Part shown: positions 17,905-27,382 of the stretch, piece after piece
Layout: each line of letters opens with the position of its first letter
How positions within the stretch are numbered: the first letter of the stretch is position 1
Assembly: GCF_000300275.1 (NCBI RefSeq)
Contig: NZ_AMRN01000004.1
Span: 288,117-352,116, forward strand
Source: Thalassospira profundimaris WP0211
GTDB lineage: Bacteria; Pseudomonadota; Alphaproteobacteria; Rhodospirillales; Thalassospiraceae
Direction: 5' to 3'
Length of the DNA stretch: 64,000 nucleotides
Made by a program: the position numbers and the translations under genes
The notes under the pieces: generated by a model
Told to the model about the DNA's origin: nothing
Database searches by the model: none
The model's input: the letters and a program-made list of their open reading frames with translations, nothing else

Positions 17905-18455
17905 TGATGGCACGGATCGCCTTTGCATATTTATCGGTTCTGGTGGCCCTGCTGATTGCAGGGCCATTGGCCGCCCCTGCCCCCGCCCATGCCCATGGTG
18001 CTGGTTGGCAGGTCGAAGATAGTGCCAATACAAAGACCTACGGGTTCCGATATACCGACGGATCCCCGATGGCCTTTGCCGAGGTTGTTGTCACAACCAA
18101 GGACGGCAAGGTCTGGCAAAAGGCGCGCACGGACCGGATCGGTCAGTTTTCGCTTGGGCTCGGCGGCACACCTGCACCAGATGCGCCAAGTGAACTCCAC
18201 ATCAAGGTGGCCGATGGCATGGGCCATGTTGTGCAATTGACCTATCAGCCAACCGATACCGCCGCCACCAGAGTTACACCGGCGGGCGGACAGACAGCTG
18301 CCGCGTCGTCAGCAACGGCCATACAAGGCACGCCCGCACTGTTTGATTTGCCACTTTGGGCAAGCATCCTGTTTGGATGTAGCATCCTCGCCAACCTGTT
18401 TGGCGGGCTTATGCTTTGGCAGCGTCGCCAGATGGCTCGGAAACAGTCGAACTGA
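17901..18455 (+). CDS. nikL: NikL-like membrane-anchored nickel transport accessory protein
   Basis: A 184-residue protein with an N-terminal signal or membrane segment (MMMARIAFAYLSVLVALLI...), a periplasmic domain starting 'HAHGAGWQVEDS', and a C-terminal membrane segment 'WASILFGCSILANLFGGLMLW'. Two segments around a periplasmic domain is the NikL plan. It overlaps nikK by ATGA. No core nikM, nikQ or nikO follows: the next gene is convergent and its stop abuts this one. Confidence 0.72.
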   Translation: MMMARIAFAYLSVLVALLIAGPLAAPAPAHAHGAGWQVEDSANTKTYGFRYTDGSPMAFAEVVVTTKDGKVWQKARTDRIGQFSLGLGGTPAPDAPSELHIKVADGMGHVVQLTYQPTDTAATRVTPAGGQTAAASSATAIQGTPALFDLPLWASILFGCSILANLFGGLMLWQRRQMARKQSN

Positions 18456-19355
18456 TCAGGGCATGAACAGCAAGGTCACCCCGCCAAAGGCAAGGCAGGT
18501 TCCGATTACGGCCTGAATGCCGACAGGCTTGCGCAGGATCAGGCCTTCATAAACAATCAGAATAACCGGCGGCAGCGCCATCAGGGTTGATGCAATCCCG
18601 ACATTGGCGTTTTGAACCGCCAGCATTGAAAGCCACACACCGATTGCGGGTCCAATAAGCGCGCCGAGCAACAGCCATTTGCCAACATCCGGCGCGATAC
18701 AGGCCGTAACAGTCCGCCGCACCCGGCCAAGGATGATCGCCAGTCCCCACATGGCAATCACCGCGACCAGCGTTCTGATCCATGTGGCGGAAAGTGCTGA
18801 ATAGCCATCAATCAGGGCATATTTCGCCGTGATCAGATTTGCGACCTGACCGACCGCGCCGCCAAAACCAAACAGAATACCAATGGCGTAATTGCGTCCC
18901 TCAAGCCCGATCGGGCGGCCCTTTTTGCCAAGAATGACAATCAAAACACCACCCACCCCACAGGCGATCCCGGTGATTTCAATCGGACGCAGCGTTTCAT
19001 CAAACAGGACCCAGGCCAGAACCGCGCCCATGATCGGAACAGTCGACATCAGCAACATCGAAAGCCGCGCACCGATCAGAACAAAAGCCTGAAACAGCAT
19101 GGCATCGCCAATCACCAGCCCCAATACCGATGAAAGCGACAACCAGCCAAGTTGTTCCCACGTGATGGCATTCGGCCATGGCTGGCCTTGAAGTATCCAA
19201 TGCAAAATGGTCAGACAAAAGATCGAACAGGCCAGACGCCCGCGATTAACCGTCTGCGCCCCTGCCTTGCCGCCGATATTGGAAAAGATCATGCTGGAAC
19301 TCGCCCAACAGAGCGCAGCAGTAAAGGCAGCAGCTTCACCAAAAAGGGAAATCAT
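18456..19355 (-). CDS. EamA/DMT family transporter
   Basis: A 299-residue inner-membrane protein with about ten hydrophobic helices and two EamA repeats: 'AAAFTAALCWASSSMIFS', 'IGARLSMLLMSTVPIMGAVLAW' in the first half and 'LALIDGYSALSATWIRTL...' in the second. I placed the start at ATG 19355 (MISLFGEA); an in-frame ATG at 19427 would add 24 polar residues. Neither start has a strong ribosome site. Substrate unknown. Confidence 0.82.
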   Translation of the reverse strand: MISLFGEAAAFTAALCWASSSMIFSNIGGKAGAQTVNRGRLACSIFCLTILHWILQGQPWPNAITWEQLGWLSLSSVLGLVIGDAMLFQAFVLIGARLSMLLMSTVPIMGAVLAWVLFDETLRPIEITGIACGVGGVLIVILGKKGRPIGLEGRNYAIGILFGFGGAVGQVANLITAKYALIDGYSALSATWIRTLVAVIAMWGLAIILGRVRRTVTACIAPDVGKWLLLGALIGPAIGVWLSMLAVQNANVGIASTLMALPPVILIVYEGLILRKPVGIQAVIGTCLAFGGVTLLFMP

Positions 19356-19555
19356 GGGGCGCGTTTCCGAAAGGGTTTGGTTATTCAACCGTAATGCCGG
19401 TTGTTTTGGCGGGTCGTAATGGGGCAACCCTGCCTGTCATAAACCGCAAATTTTCGGAAGTTGGCAATTGCTTTTATTGCATGACGGTTTGACGGCTCAC
19501 GCGCCAGAGCCAGATGGACAGCTTCGATAGATTTTTGGCCAGCAAGACCGGTTGA

Positions 19556-20281
19556 TCAGGACTTGGTTTCCGGACCAGTCATATCAAGAGCCGCGCGGAA
19601 GATATCGGTGCCGCGATTGAATTGCGGCAACAGGGCCTCGTATTCCTTGCGCAGCCAGCTATAGGTCGTAAGGGTTTCCAGTTCGATGGTGCGATAGCCT
19701 TCCGGCACGCCTTCGGTCTGTTTAAGCGAGAAATCGTCAATCAACAGACCATCCAGCCGCCCATGACGGAGCATGCGCAACATCATGCCAGCCCCCCCGG
19801 GTACGGTGATGATATCGGCAAGACCGACCAGTTCCTGTTTGCCATGGTCATCGCCCAGCCAAACGCCGATTTCCTTGTTTTTAAGATCATTGAGTGATTT
19901 CACGGTGTCGTCAGCCGTGATCAAAAGGCTTTTGGGACGTCCAACAACCACCGCCCCGGAAACAAGCGGCACACCAGCCGATTGTCGAATGGTTTCGACA
20001 CTGGCAAAGACACCATCGATTTCGCCGCGTTTAAGCGAGACGGCGGTGCGTTTGTTTGGCAACCAGACCGGCTGCACACATAACCCAGCCTCTGCCATTG
20101 CCGCACGGTAGCGTTCGGCAGAGCGGACATGATCGGCCATTTCCGGCAAGGCAATCTTGAGACAGACTTCTTCGTCTGCCTTTGCCGAGGGCAGCAATTC
20201 AAATGACAGGAAAAGTGCTGCCAGAAAAATGACAGCAAACATACACGACCGAACGATCGCATTGGGCTTGCTAAGCGCCAT
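19556..20281 (-). CDS. Periplasmic substrate-binding protein, family 3 (paralogue A)
   Basis: A 241-residue exported protein with a signal peptide (about residues 12-35, ending 'SAKA'), followed by 'VCLKIALPEM'. Shared with the next two genes: Cys pair in 'CL.IA.PE...' and '..AGLCV', 'IDGVFA', 'EIGVWLG', 'VPGGAGMM' and 'TYSWLRKE'. The fold looks like a small amino-acid-type binding protein. No permease or ATPase lies nearby, so it may feed a distant transporter or a sensor. Confidence 0.75.
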   Translation of the reverse strand: MALSKPNAIVRSCMFAVIFLAALFLSFELLPSAKADEEVCLKIALPEMADHVRSAERYRAAMAEAGLCVQPVWLPNKRTAVSLKRGEIDGVFASVETIRQSAGVPLVSGAVVVGRPKSLLITADDTVKSLNDLKNKEIGVWLGDDHGKQELVGLADIITVPGGAGMMLRMLRHGRLDGLLIDDFSLKQTEGVPEGYRTIELETLTTYSWLRKEYEALLPQFNRGTDIFRAALDMTGPETKS

Positions 20282-20606
20282 AATATCACCCCCAAAGCAA
20301 CATCTTCCCGGTGATAGCGGGACATGTTGCGAGCCTACCTGATCTGCCCGCCGTCATTGTTTGCGGTCGGGTCATTTTCATTGTTCTTTGGTTTCGGCTT
20401 TTGCCGTTAGGGAAAACTATAAGTGCAATCCAAAAGCGCGTGCAAGCGCCTGTTTGCCGATCGTTTAAGGCAAACGTATAGGTCGCACTGCAGCATTATG
20501 CGCCAGAATCAAAGCCAAGCCGACAGGGCGCGGAGCCGTTTTGACCGCACATTGCAGCATTCAACCGCAAAGGCGGGAGCGCCTTTGGCCCAAAGTTTGA
20601 TGCCAC
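20282..20606. other. 325-base gap with one stem-loop
   Basis: No convincing gene. CAAAGGCG-GGAG-CGCCTTTG (20568-20587) forms an 8-pair hairpin just downstream of paralogue B; it lacks a U-run but may end that transcript. The remainder presumably holds the promoter of paralogue A. Confidence 0.4.
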
Positions 20607-21326
20607 TCAAGACGCCCGATTATGCCAGGCGATGATTTTCTCCAGATAAAGCGCTGTGCCGACATCAAACTTCTCCATCTGACTGGCATGCTCTGCCCGA
20701 AGCCAACTATAGACCTCAAGCTTGGTCACAGGGATTTGCACAAATCCTTCTGGCGCACCACCCACAACCTCCAACGAGAAAGAGTTGAGCAACATGCCAT
20801 CCAGACGCCCCTTTACCAGCATTTCGCGCATCATTCCAGGGCCGCCTGGCACACGCACAACATGATCATAAGTCCCAAGCAGCTTTTCTGACCATGATGC
20901 TCCGAGCCAGATGCCGATTTCTTCGTTGGTCAGTTCGGATACACCACGCGGTCCATCATCTTTAATGACCAGAATACCATCGGGATTGCCAACAAGGGTG
21001 TTGCCGCGGATAACCCGCATTTTGAGACTTTGTTCAAAATCCTCGAGCATGGCAAAGACACCATCGACCTGATTGTGGCGCAACGCCATAAACGCACGTG
21101 CGTTCGGCATAGGCACCGGGTCGACGCAAAGCCCTGCATCGCGCATGACCGCACGATAAGCTTCTGGCCCAACCGGGCCCGCTGCAGTTTCTGGCAAGGC
21201 TATGCGAAGGCAGACCGGCTTCGCTTCCACGCTTGGCAACAGGGCAAAGGAAAGGACAAGCGCAACGATGGATACCGTTGCCAGCAAGCAGGTTCGCAAG
21301 AACCAGTGCAATTGAAAAAATATCAT
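20607..21326 (-). CDS. Periplasmic substrate-binding protein, family 3 (paralogue B)
   Basis: A 239-residue exported protein starting MIFFQLHWFLRTCLLATVSI, with the signal peptide ending near 'SVEA'. It shares with its neighbours 'VCLRIALPET', 'DAGLCVDPVPMPNAR', 'VDGVFAML', 'EEIGIWLGAS', 'VPGGPGMMREML' and 'YSWLRAE'. Earlier in-frame starts exist (up to 21506), but only ATG 21326 gives a proper signal peptide. Orphan binding protein without transporter partners. Confidence 0.75.
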   Translation of the reverse strand: MIFFQLHWFLRTCLLATVSIVALVLSFALLPSVEAKPVCLRIALPETAAGPVGPEAYRAVMRDAGLCVDPVPMPNARAFMALRHNQVDGVFAMLEDFEQSLKMRVIRGNTLVGNPDGILVIKDDGPRGVSELTNEEIGIWLGASWSEKLLGTYDHVVRVPGGPGMMREMLVKGRLDGMLLNSFSLEVVGGAPEGFVQIPVTKLEVYSWLRAEHASQMEKFDVGTALYLEKIIAWHNRAS

Positions 21327-21524
21327 TTTAAGGCCCCACGGCACCAACTGAGTGTTGAATGACCGCATCCCGGGAAAGTCGGCTTGTGATTGGGCCACAA
21401 GTCCTTTTTTCGGATCTTTGTGACCCGTTGGAAAAGACGATATATCCAAGCACGCCGGTTGCCTAGGGCCAATTGCCCGCCCTGCGTGAGTCCAGACAAT
21501 TTTCACGCGGAAAAATGGCGCAGA

Positions 21525-22226
21525 TCAGCGTCCAACGGACGCCATAAAGGCACTGGTTCCCTTATCAAAAAGCGGCCTGATGTCTTTGAACTCAGCCTTC
21601 AGCCAGCTCGTTACATCGAAATGATCAATCGTGATTGCCTTGTAGCCGTCGGGCACTCCCCCTGTGAGGTCCAGCGAATAGGCATCGGTCAGCATCGCGT
21701 CAATCCGACCTTCGGCCAGCATTTGCTGCAACATCTGTGTGCCGCGTGGCACTTTAACGATATTGGCATAGCTATCAACAATCTGCGAACACCATGTTGC
21801 ACCAAGTGGTACGCCCAGCACCTCTGTGCTAAGATCAGAAATGCCCTCAATCGGGCCTTCTCGCATCACCAGATAACCGTCCAAAGAACCCAGAAGAACA
21901 TCACCGGGAACCATCGGCAGTTTTGCGATATCCGGCAAATCGTTCTTTGCGGCAAAAACACCATCAATCTTGCCCGAGCGGAGCGCTGCAATCGCGCGCA
22001 CTTGCGGCATTTCCGTCGCAAGCACACACAAACCCGCATCCTTCATCGCCTTCTGATAAAGCTCGATTTTTTGCTGATCGATATAGATTTCCGGCATAGC
22101 GATACGAAGGCATTTCTCATCCGCACTGGTAGACGGCAACACCCCAAAAGACATCACAACAGCCACAAAACATATCGTTGCAAAAACACAGGCTGTGGCA
22201 AAGCTGTGCTTTGAAGTGCGCGCCAT
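21525..22226 (-). CDS. Periplasmic substrate-binding protein, family 3 (paralogue C)
   Basis: A 233-residue exported protein starting MARTSKHSFATACVFATICF. The mature part begins 'DEKCLRIAMPEIYI' and repeats the family pattern: 'DAGLCVLATEMPQVR', 'IDGVFAAK', 'LGVPLGATW', 'VPRGTQMLQQMLAEGRIDAM' and 'VTSWLKAE'. GGGGGT precedes ATG 22226. This is the most diverged copy (PRG instead of PGG, TSW instead of YSW). First of the three on this strand; ligand unknown. Confidence 0.75.
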   Translation of the reverse strand: MARTSKHSFATACVFATICFVAVVMSFGVLPSTSADEKCLRIAMPEIYIDQQKIELYQKAMKDAGLCVLATEMPQVRAIAALRSGKIDGVFAAKNDLPDIAKLPMVPGDVLLGSLDGYLVMREGPIEGISDLSTEVLGVPLGATWCSQIVDSYANIVKVPRGTQMLQQMLAEGRIDAMLTDAYSLDLTGGVPDGYKAITIDHFDVTSWLKAEFKDIRPLFDKGTSAFMASVGR

Positions 22227-22698
22227 ACTTACCCCCAAAGGCATTCGGTCTATTTTTTCTTTCGTTTCCCGAATTTCCGTTACTTCGAACCACTCAGGAA
22301 CCTGTTTGTTTTGGCCATTGCCGTTGCGGCTTTTGCGCCTCATTGCGTCAAACGATACGTCGGAATGCTAAGCTTTACCAGCCGGAATTATGCGACTATG
22401 CGCATAGGGAAAGGAAACCCCGACGCACTGCAACCTGACCGTCTGGCCCAAGAATCCAATACTTTCGGTTTCTTTGATGCACCCTTAAACAGGGTCTGGC
22501 ACTTGGCCGCTTGACCATCGATAAATGTTCCTGCATTGCGCGCTTTTGGAACTTGACCAATATGCGGATGGGGCGCACCATCTGCGCGCGGCTGGCCCGG
22601 AAATCGGGAAAGCAGCGCCACCAAGCCACCAAAGTTTTCAACCGTGCCGCCCTGCATCCCGAGTGGATGCACGACGCCCCATATTCCGGACACCCTCG
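22227..22698. other. 472-base gap between divergent genes, with one doubtful coupled ORF
   Basis: It must hold the promoters of paralogue C and of the EamA gene at 22699. A short frame in + ends with TGA at 22700-22702, overlapping the ATG of the EamA gene (ATGA). From its first ATG (about 22553) it would encode some 49 residues (MRMGRTICARLARKSGK...). I recognise no family and see no strong ribosome site, so I do not call it a gene. Confidence 0.3.
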
Positions 22699-23598
22699 AT
22701 GAAACCAGGGGATATCGCCCGCTACCTGTTCCTTGCCATCGTGTGGGGACTGTCATTCCTTGTTGTTGTTAAAATTGTCGAGGCCTTTGGCTGGGTTGGT
22801 GCCGTCACCTTCCGCGCCCTGATTGCGGCGGGATCGCTTTACCTTCTTGCCCGGTTATTTCGCCGCAAACTTGATTTTTCTGCTGGCTGGCGTCCCTTTG
22901 CCATTGTCGGTGCCACCACGGTTGCCGGACAATTGATCGGCCTTTCCTATGCCGCACCGCGGATCGGGACCGCGATGGCCGCCATTTTCGTCGCGGCCAT
23001 TCCGTTGTTTTCCATGATCATCAGCCAGCTCTGGGGCCTTGTACGCACCACAAGGCAGGGCTTTGCCGGCTTGGTGCTTGGCATCAGTGGCATTGTCTTG
23101 CTGGTCGGGTTCCCCGCCGTCCCGGTCACATTCGAATTTGCCCTTGGCTGTGTGGCATCAATCCTTGCCGCCCTGTGTGCGGCCTTTGGCAGCAACTATG
23201 CCAGCCGCCATCTGCGCAACAGTGGCAACTGGGAAACCACCATCGGGGCGTTTCTGTTTGGTGGATTGATGACCTTGCCACTGATCTTTGCCGTGCCGCT
23301 GGAACGCACACCGGTTGCCATGGATTACCTGTATCTGATCATTGCCGCAGTTTTGATGAGTGTGTGCACCTATATCGCCTATTTCCGACTGGTCGCCTCC
23401 ATCGGGCCGACCCGCGCGATCAGTGTTGAGTTTCTGGTCACCGTGATTGCCGTCTTTATCGGGGCGACCGTTTTGGGGGAAAAACTTTCCGCCATGCAGT
23501 TCATTGGCGGGATCACAATCATGCTGGGCTGCGCGCTGGTGCTGAACCTTGTGCCTGCGTGGATGCGTCCACGTCCGAGCGTCCCTGAAATCCCGTAA
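22699..23598 (+). CDS. EamA/DMT family transporter
   Basis: A 299-residue inner-membrane protein with ten predicted helices in two EamA halves: 'YLFLAIVWGLSFLVVVKIVEAFGW' with 'RALIAAGSLYLLARL', and 'YLYLIIAAVLMSVCTYIAYFRLVASIGPTRAISVEFLVTVIAVFIGATVLGE'. I chose ATG 22699 because the longer form would add 58 hydrophilic residues. Substrate unknown; not closely similar to the DMT gene at 18456. Confidence 0.85.
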   Translation: MKPGDIARYLFLAIVWGLSFLVVVKIVEAFGWVGAVTFRALIAAGSLYLLARLFRRKLDFSAGWRPFAIVGATTVAGQLIGLSYAAPRIGTAMAAIFVAAIPLFSMIISQLWGLVRTTRQGFAGLVLGISGIVLLVGFPAVPVTFEFALGCVASILAALCAAFGSNYASRHLRNSGNWETTIGAFLFGGLMTLPLIFAVPLERTPVAMDYLYLIIAAVLMSVCTYIAYFRLVASIGPTRAISVEFLVTVIAVFIGATVLGEKLSAMQFIGGITIMLGCALVLNLVPAWMRPRPSVPEIP

Positions 23599-23683
23599 GC
23601 CACGCGCACCACATCCGCCAAGGAACAAGCAGGCCTGTGAGAAGTTAGACTAGATAGTTCTCTCTGATCACGGAAAGCAGCGC

Positions 23684-24721
23684 ATGCCCTTTGACCTTGG
23701 CCAGCAGTCGCTCGGCATAATTGTGATGACCTTTGCGGTCTGCACACTGATTATCGGTTTTGCCGGGACCCGACTTGCAGGGATTGCCGTCAAACTGGCC
23801 GAGCGTACCGGCATGGGGCAAATCATCGCAGGCGCGTTGTTTGTCGGCATGTCAACCAGCCTGCCGGGCAGTGTCCTGTCGGTGACGACCGCATGGCAGG
23901 GCCATACCGATCTTGCGATTGGCAACGCCCTTGGCGGGATCGCCGCCCAGACAACCTTTCTGGCCATAGCCGATCTGGTTTATCGCAAGGGCAATCTGGA
24001 ACATGCCGCCGCAAGTGCGACGGGCCTTGCGCAAACCACCCTTCTTTTAAGCATGCTGTCCGTGCCGCTTCTGGCCTATGCCGGGCCGGAATGGATGATT
24101 TTTCATATTCACCCGGCATCGATCCTTTTGTTTATCATTTATGCGTTTGGCCTGAACCTTTTGTCGGAAATCCGCGATGAACCGATGTGGCATCCCAAGA
24201 AAACCGACCTGACCGAAGAGGACGCCAAACATGACGAAGCCGACACCCACCCGGAAAGCTCCGTTCGGCTTTGGGGTGAATTTCTGGCCTTCGCGCTTTT
24301 GACCGCCATTGCCGGTCACGTCATCGGGCAGGCCGGCCTTGCAATCGTTGCAGTTACCGGGATCAGCGAGACCGCCGTTGGCACCTTCCTGACTGCGATT
24401 TCAACATCCTTCCCGGAATTTGTTTCGGCCATTGCCGCGGTGCGGATGGGGGCGGTCAATCTGGCTGTCGGCGACATCATCGGCGGCAATGCCTTTGATG
24501 TGCTGTTTTTGGCCGCATCCGACTTTGCCTATCGCGAGGGATCGATCTACGCTGCCTTTACCGATCAGCACATCTTCACCATCGCGCTGGTCATCCTGAT
24601 GAGCGGGGTGTTGCTGTTAGGGATGCTCAACCGCGAACGCCGCGGCATCGGCAATATCGGCTGGGAAAGCTTCGCGATGCTGGCACTTTATGGTGGATCA
24701 ATATTCTATCTGGCGGGCTAG
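23684..24721 (+). CDS. Sodium/calcium exchanger family protein
   Basis: A 345-residue inner-membrane antiporter with about ten helices and the two inverted alpha-repeats of the CaCA family: 'GMSTSLPGSVLSVTTAW...AIGNALGGIAAQTTFL' and 'AISTSFPEFVSAIAAVRMG...AVGDIIGGNAFDVLFL'. A polar, His/Asp/Glu-rich loop lies between the halves. Compared with canonical members, the first repeat has Gly rather than acidic Glu in 'TSLPG', so the cation preference may differ. The 3' end carries a 19-base tandem duplication. Confidence 0.85.
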   Translation: MPFDLGQQSLGIIVMTFAVCTLIIGFAGTRLAGIAVKLAERTGMGQIIAGALFVGMSTSLPGSVLSVTTAWQGHTDLAIGNALGGIAAQTTFLAIADLVYRKGNLEHAAASATGLAQTTLLLSMLSVPLLAYAGPEWMIFHIHPASILLFIIYAFGLNLLSEIRDEPMWHPKKTDLTEEDAKHDEADTHPESSVRLWGEFLAFALLTAIAGHVIGQAGLAIVAVTGISETAVGTFLTAISTSFPEFVSAIAAVRMGAVNLAVGDIIGGNAFDVLFLAASDFAYREGSIYAAFTDQHIFTIALVILMSGVLLLGMLNRERRGIGNIGWESFAMLALYGGSIFYLAG

Positions 24722-24738
24722 ATTCTATCTGGCGGGCT
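24703..24738 (+). repeat. Short tandem duplication at the stop codon
   Basis: ATTCTATCTGGCGGGCT occurs at 24703-24719 and again at 24722-24738. The copies are two bases apart, and the TAG stop lies at the junction. It looks like a recent replication-slippage event. Confidence 0.85.
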
Positions 24739-24757
24739 GGCCCGTGGCGTAAACGCC

Positions 24758-27382
24758 TTAAAGCACTTCCTTGACCTTGGTCGCAAGATCTTTGAGCGAA
24801 AACGGCTTGGGCAGGAAGTGCACACCGTTTTCTTCGTCCAGCTCATCGCGATAGGTATCCTCGGCATAGCCAGAGATAAAGATGATCTTCAGTTCCGGCT
24901 TTTTCTCGCGCAGCATGCGGATCAGGGTCGGGCCATCAATGCCCGGCATGACGACGTCCGAAATCACCAGATCAATGACCTTGTCGGTGTTGTTTAGCAC
25001 CTCAAGCGCGTTGTCGCCGTTATTGGCCTCAAGCACGTCATAGCCCTTGCTGCGAAGGGCCCGCGCGCCAAAGGTCCGAACCGCGTCCTCATCCTCGACC
25101 AGCAAGATCGCGCCGGTGCCGGTCAGATCGCGTGACGGGGTTTCTTCGACAACGGCCTGCGTTTCGGCAAGTTCGGCCTCGGACGCCTCATAGCGCGGCA
25201 GATAGATGGTAAAGGTCGTGCCTTTGCCCTCTTCGCTATTGACTGCGATAAAGCCGCCGGTCTGTTTGACGATGCCATAGACGGTCGAAAGACCAAGCCC
25301 CGTCCCCTCGCCGCGTTGCTTGGTCGAGAAGAAGGGCTCGAAAATGCGGGTCAGATTATCCTTGGGAATGCCGATGCCGGTATCGGTCACCTTGATGCCG
25401 ATATAATCGCCCGGCGGGATAACTTCAGTGCCGGTTGCGGTCGGCTCGTCAATAATTTCGGTGCTGGTCTGAACCGTAAGCGTCCCGCCCTCGCCCGCCA
25501 TGGCATCGCGCGCATTGACAACAAGGTTAATGATCACCTGATCAAGCTGACCCGGGTCGACCTTTACAAGACCTATGTCGCGACCGTGGCTGACCTTAAG
25601 ATCGATCTTCTCGCCGATCAGGCGGCGCAGAAGGTTGGACATTTCCGCCAGCGCATCAGTGATATTGATGATTTTCGGCTGTAATGTCTGACGGCGCGAG
25701 AACGCCAACAGCTGCCTGACAAGATTGGCCGCACGGTTGGCATTCTGTTTGATCTGCATGATGTCAGCAAAGCTCGGGTCACCCGGCCCGTGACGCGACA
25801 GCAACAGATCACAGAAGCCGATCATCGCGGTCAGAAGGTTATTGAAGTCATGCGCCACCCCACCGGCAAGCTGACCAACAGCCTGCATTTTCTGGGACTG
25901 GGCAAATTGTTCCTCAAGGTTCTTCTGTTCGGTCGTATCAAGGAAGTTCAGAAGCAATGCACCGGCTTCGCCCGAACGGCCCGCCACACGTTGCAGGTAA
26001 ATCTGGGCGGCAACACCGCGTGATCCCGAAAGGCGGGCTTCGATCTGCCCCCCTTTGCCCATGCCCATCACGGCCTTGGACAGGTATCGCGCCACTTCGT
26101 CACGGTCTTCGGGCACGATCAGTTCCAGGATCGAACGACCAACCACCTTGTGATGCATCTGACCGGCCGTATCGATAAAGGCGCGGTTGGCATCCGTGAC
26201 TGTGCCAGACATATCGGCCAGAACGATCGAAAGCGGGCTTTCATCAAAGAACCAGCGCACCCGACGTTCGGTTTCGGCCAGTGCATGTTCCCATTCGTGG
26301 GCCGGCATCGGATCGGGGAAGATCACGGCCTGACTGCGCACTGGCCCGGTGCCCGGCGCATTGATCGAATGAGTGACAAAGCAGCGGATGGGTTCGCCAC
26401 CGGCAACCTTGAATTTGACCTCGCCATTAACGCCATCACCAACGATCAGATCGGCAAGTTCGACCGACCCGTTGTTGAAGTCTTGGGGCTCCCCGCCCAG
26501 CCAGCTTGCCAGACGGCGGTTGAGGTAAAGGATGCGGCCTTCTTCATCCAGGCCACACACCCCGACCGGCAAGCGTTCGATCATCTGATCGGCGTGCTCA
26601 AACCCACCTTGCGCCTCGGCAACCGGAAGGTTGGCGACCATTTCGCTGGCCTGTGGCCCCGACAGGGCAAAGCGTTTCTCGGTATCATCAGTCGGCAACA
26701 GCAACGAAGATCCGCCATCGGCCATCACGGCACTGTCGACACCGTCAACAGTCCACAGCATCTTGCCCGCACGCGCATCGGCGGCGGTGACAGAAATGCG
26801 AAGACAGGCACCATTGGCGGCCTTGTTCGTATCAGGGGTGATGTCGGCTTCTTTGTCAGCCTCTTCGCCATCTTTGGCTTCTTCGGGGGTTTCGTCATCC
26901 GCATCGGAAGTGGCACTATCGGCTTGATACTTTTCAGAATGCGACAGATCGACAAACATCTGCCCGCCTTCACCGCGCATCGCACGGGTGCGCAATTCGG
27001 CCAGTTCGTCACTGCCAATCCCAAGGAAGGACAGGCGCGCCTCAAGCGCGGACAGCATGTCCGGTCCGGCTTCTATGCCGAGCTTGGATGAAAAGGCCGG
27101 GTTGGCGTAAAGCGTGCGGCCATAGGCATCAATCAGCGCAACGCCGATATCGGATTTGGCAAAGCCCGAAATCAGCGGGCCAAGCCCATCATGCCCGCCA
27201 TTACGAAGCTTTGCAGACAGCGACAATGAGGCAACGGCGACCACCGCAACACCGGTGACCATCGAACCGATGATCCACATCAGACGCGCGTCAAGCCCCG
27301 CCTTTGCCAAGACGTCCATCAGGACGAAGACAAACGCAACGAATGCGACACTTACAGCAAGGATAAGCCCCCGAAACAGCAC
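24758..27382 (-). CDS. cckA: Hybrid sensor histidine kinase CckA
   Basis: An 874-residue membrane-bound kinase/phosphatase that in alphaproteobacteria feeds the CckA-ChpT-CtrA phosphorelay. Order: two N-terminal membrane segments (about 5-25 and 35-55); PAS-type sensor regions including 'YANPAFSSKLG' and 'RVRWFFDESPLSIVLADMSG'; HisKA with the phosphoacceptor His511 in 'GGVAHDFNNLL'; HATPase_c ('DTGIGIPKDNLTRIFEPFFSTK', 'GTGLGLSTVYGI'); and a receiver domain from about 755 ('ILLVEDEDAV', 'LVISDVVMPGIDG'). An acidic insert near 150-190 is unusual. Confidence 0.93.
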   Translation of the reverse strand: MLFRGLILAVSVAFVAFVFVLMDVLAKAGLDARLMWIIGSMVTGVAVVAVASLSLSAKLRNGGHDGLGPLISGFAKSDIGVALIDAYGRTLYANPAFSSKLGIEAGPDMLSALEARLSFLGIGSDELAELRTRAMRGEGGQMFVDLSHSEKYQADSATSDADDETPEEAKDGEEADKEADITPDTNKAANGACLRISVTAADARAGKMLWTVDGVDSAVMADGGSSLLLPTDDTEKRFALSGPQASEMVANLPVAEAQGGFEHADQMIERLPVGVCGLDEEGRILYLNRRLASWLGGEPQDFNNGSVELADLIVGDGVNGEVKFKVAGGEPIRCFVTHSINAPGTGPVRSQAVIFPDPMPAHEWEHALAETERRVRWFFDESPLSIVLADMSGTVTDANRAFIDTAGQMHHKVVGRSILELIVPEDRDEVARYLSKAVMGMGKGGQIEARLSGSRGVAAQIYLQRVAGRSGEAGALLLNFLDTTEQKNLEEQFAQSQKMQAVGQLAGGVAHDFNNLLTAMIGFCDLLLSRHGPGDPSFADIMQIKQNANRAANLVRQLLAFSRRQTLQPKIINITDALAEMSNLLRRLIGEKIDLKVSHGRDIGLVKVDPGQLDQVIINLVVNARDAMAGEGGTLTVQTSTEIIDEPTATGTEVIPPGDYIGIKVTDTGIGIPKDNLTRIFEPFFSTKQRGEGTGLGLSTVYGIVKQTGGFIAVNSEEGKGTTFTIYLPRYEASEAELAETQAVVEETPSRDLTGTGAILLVEDEDAVRTFGARALRSKGYDVLEANNGDNALEVLNNTDKVIDLVISDVVMPGIDGPTLIRMLREKKPELKIIFISGYAEDTYRDELDEENGVHFLPKPFSLKDLATKVKEVL

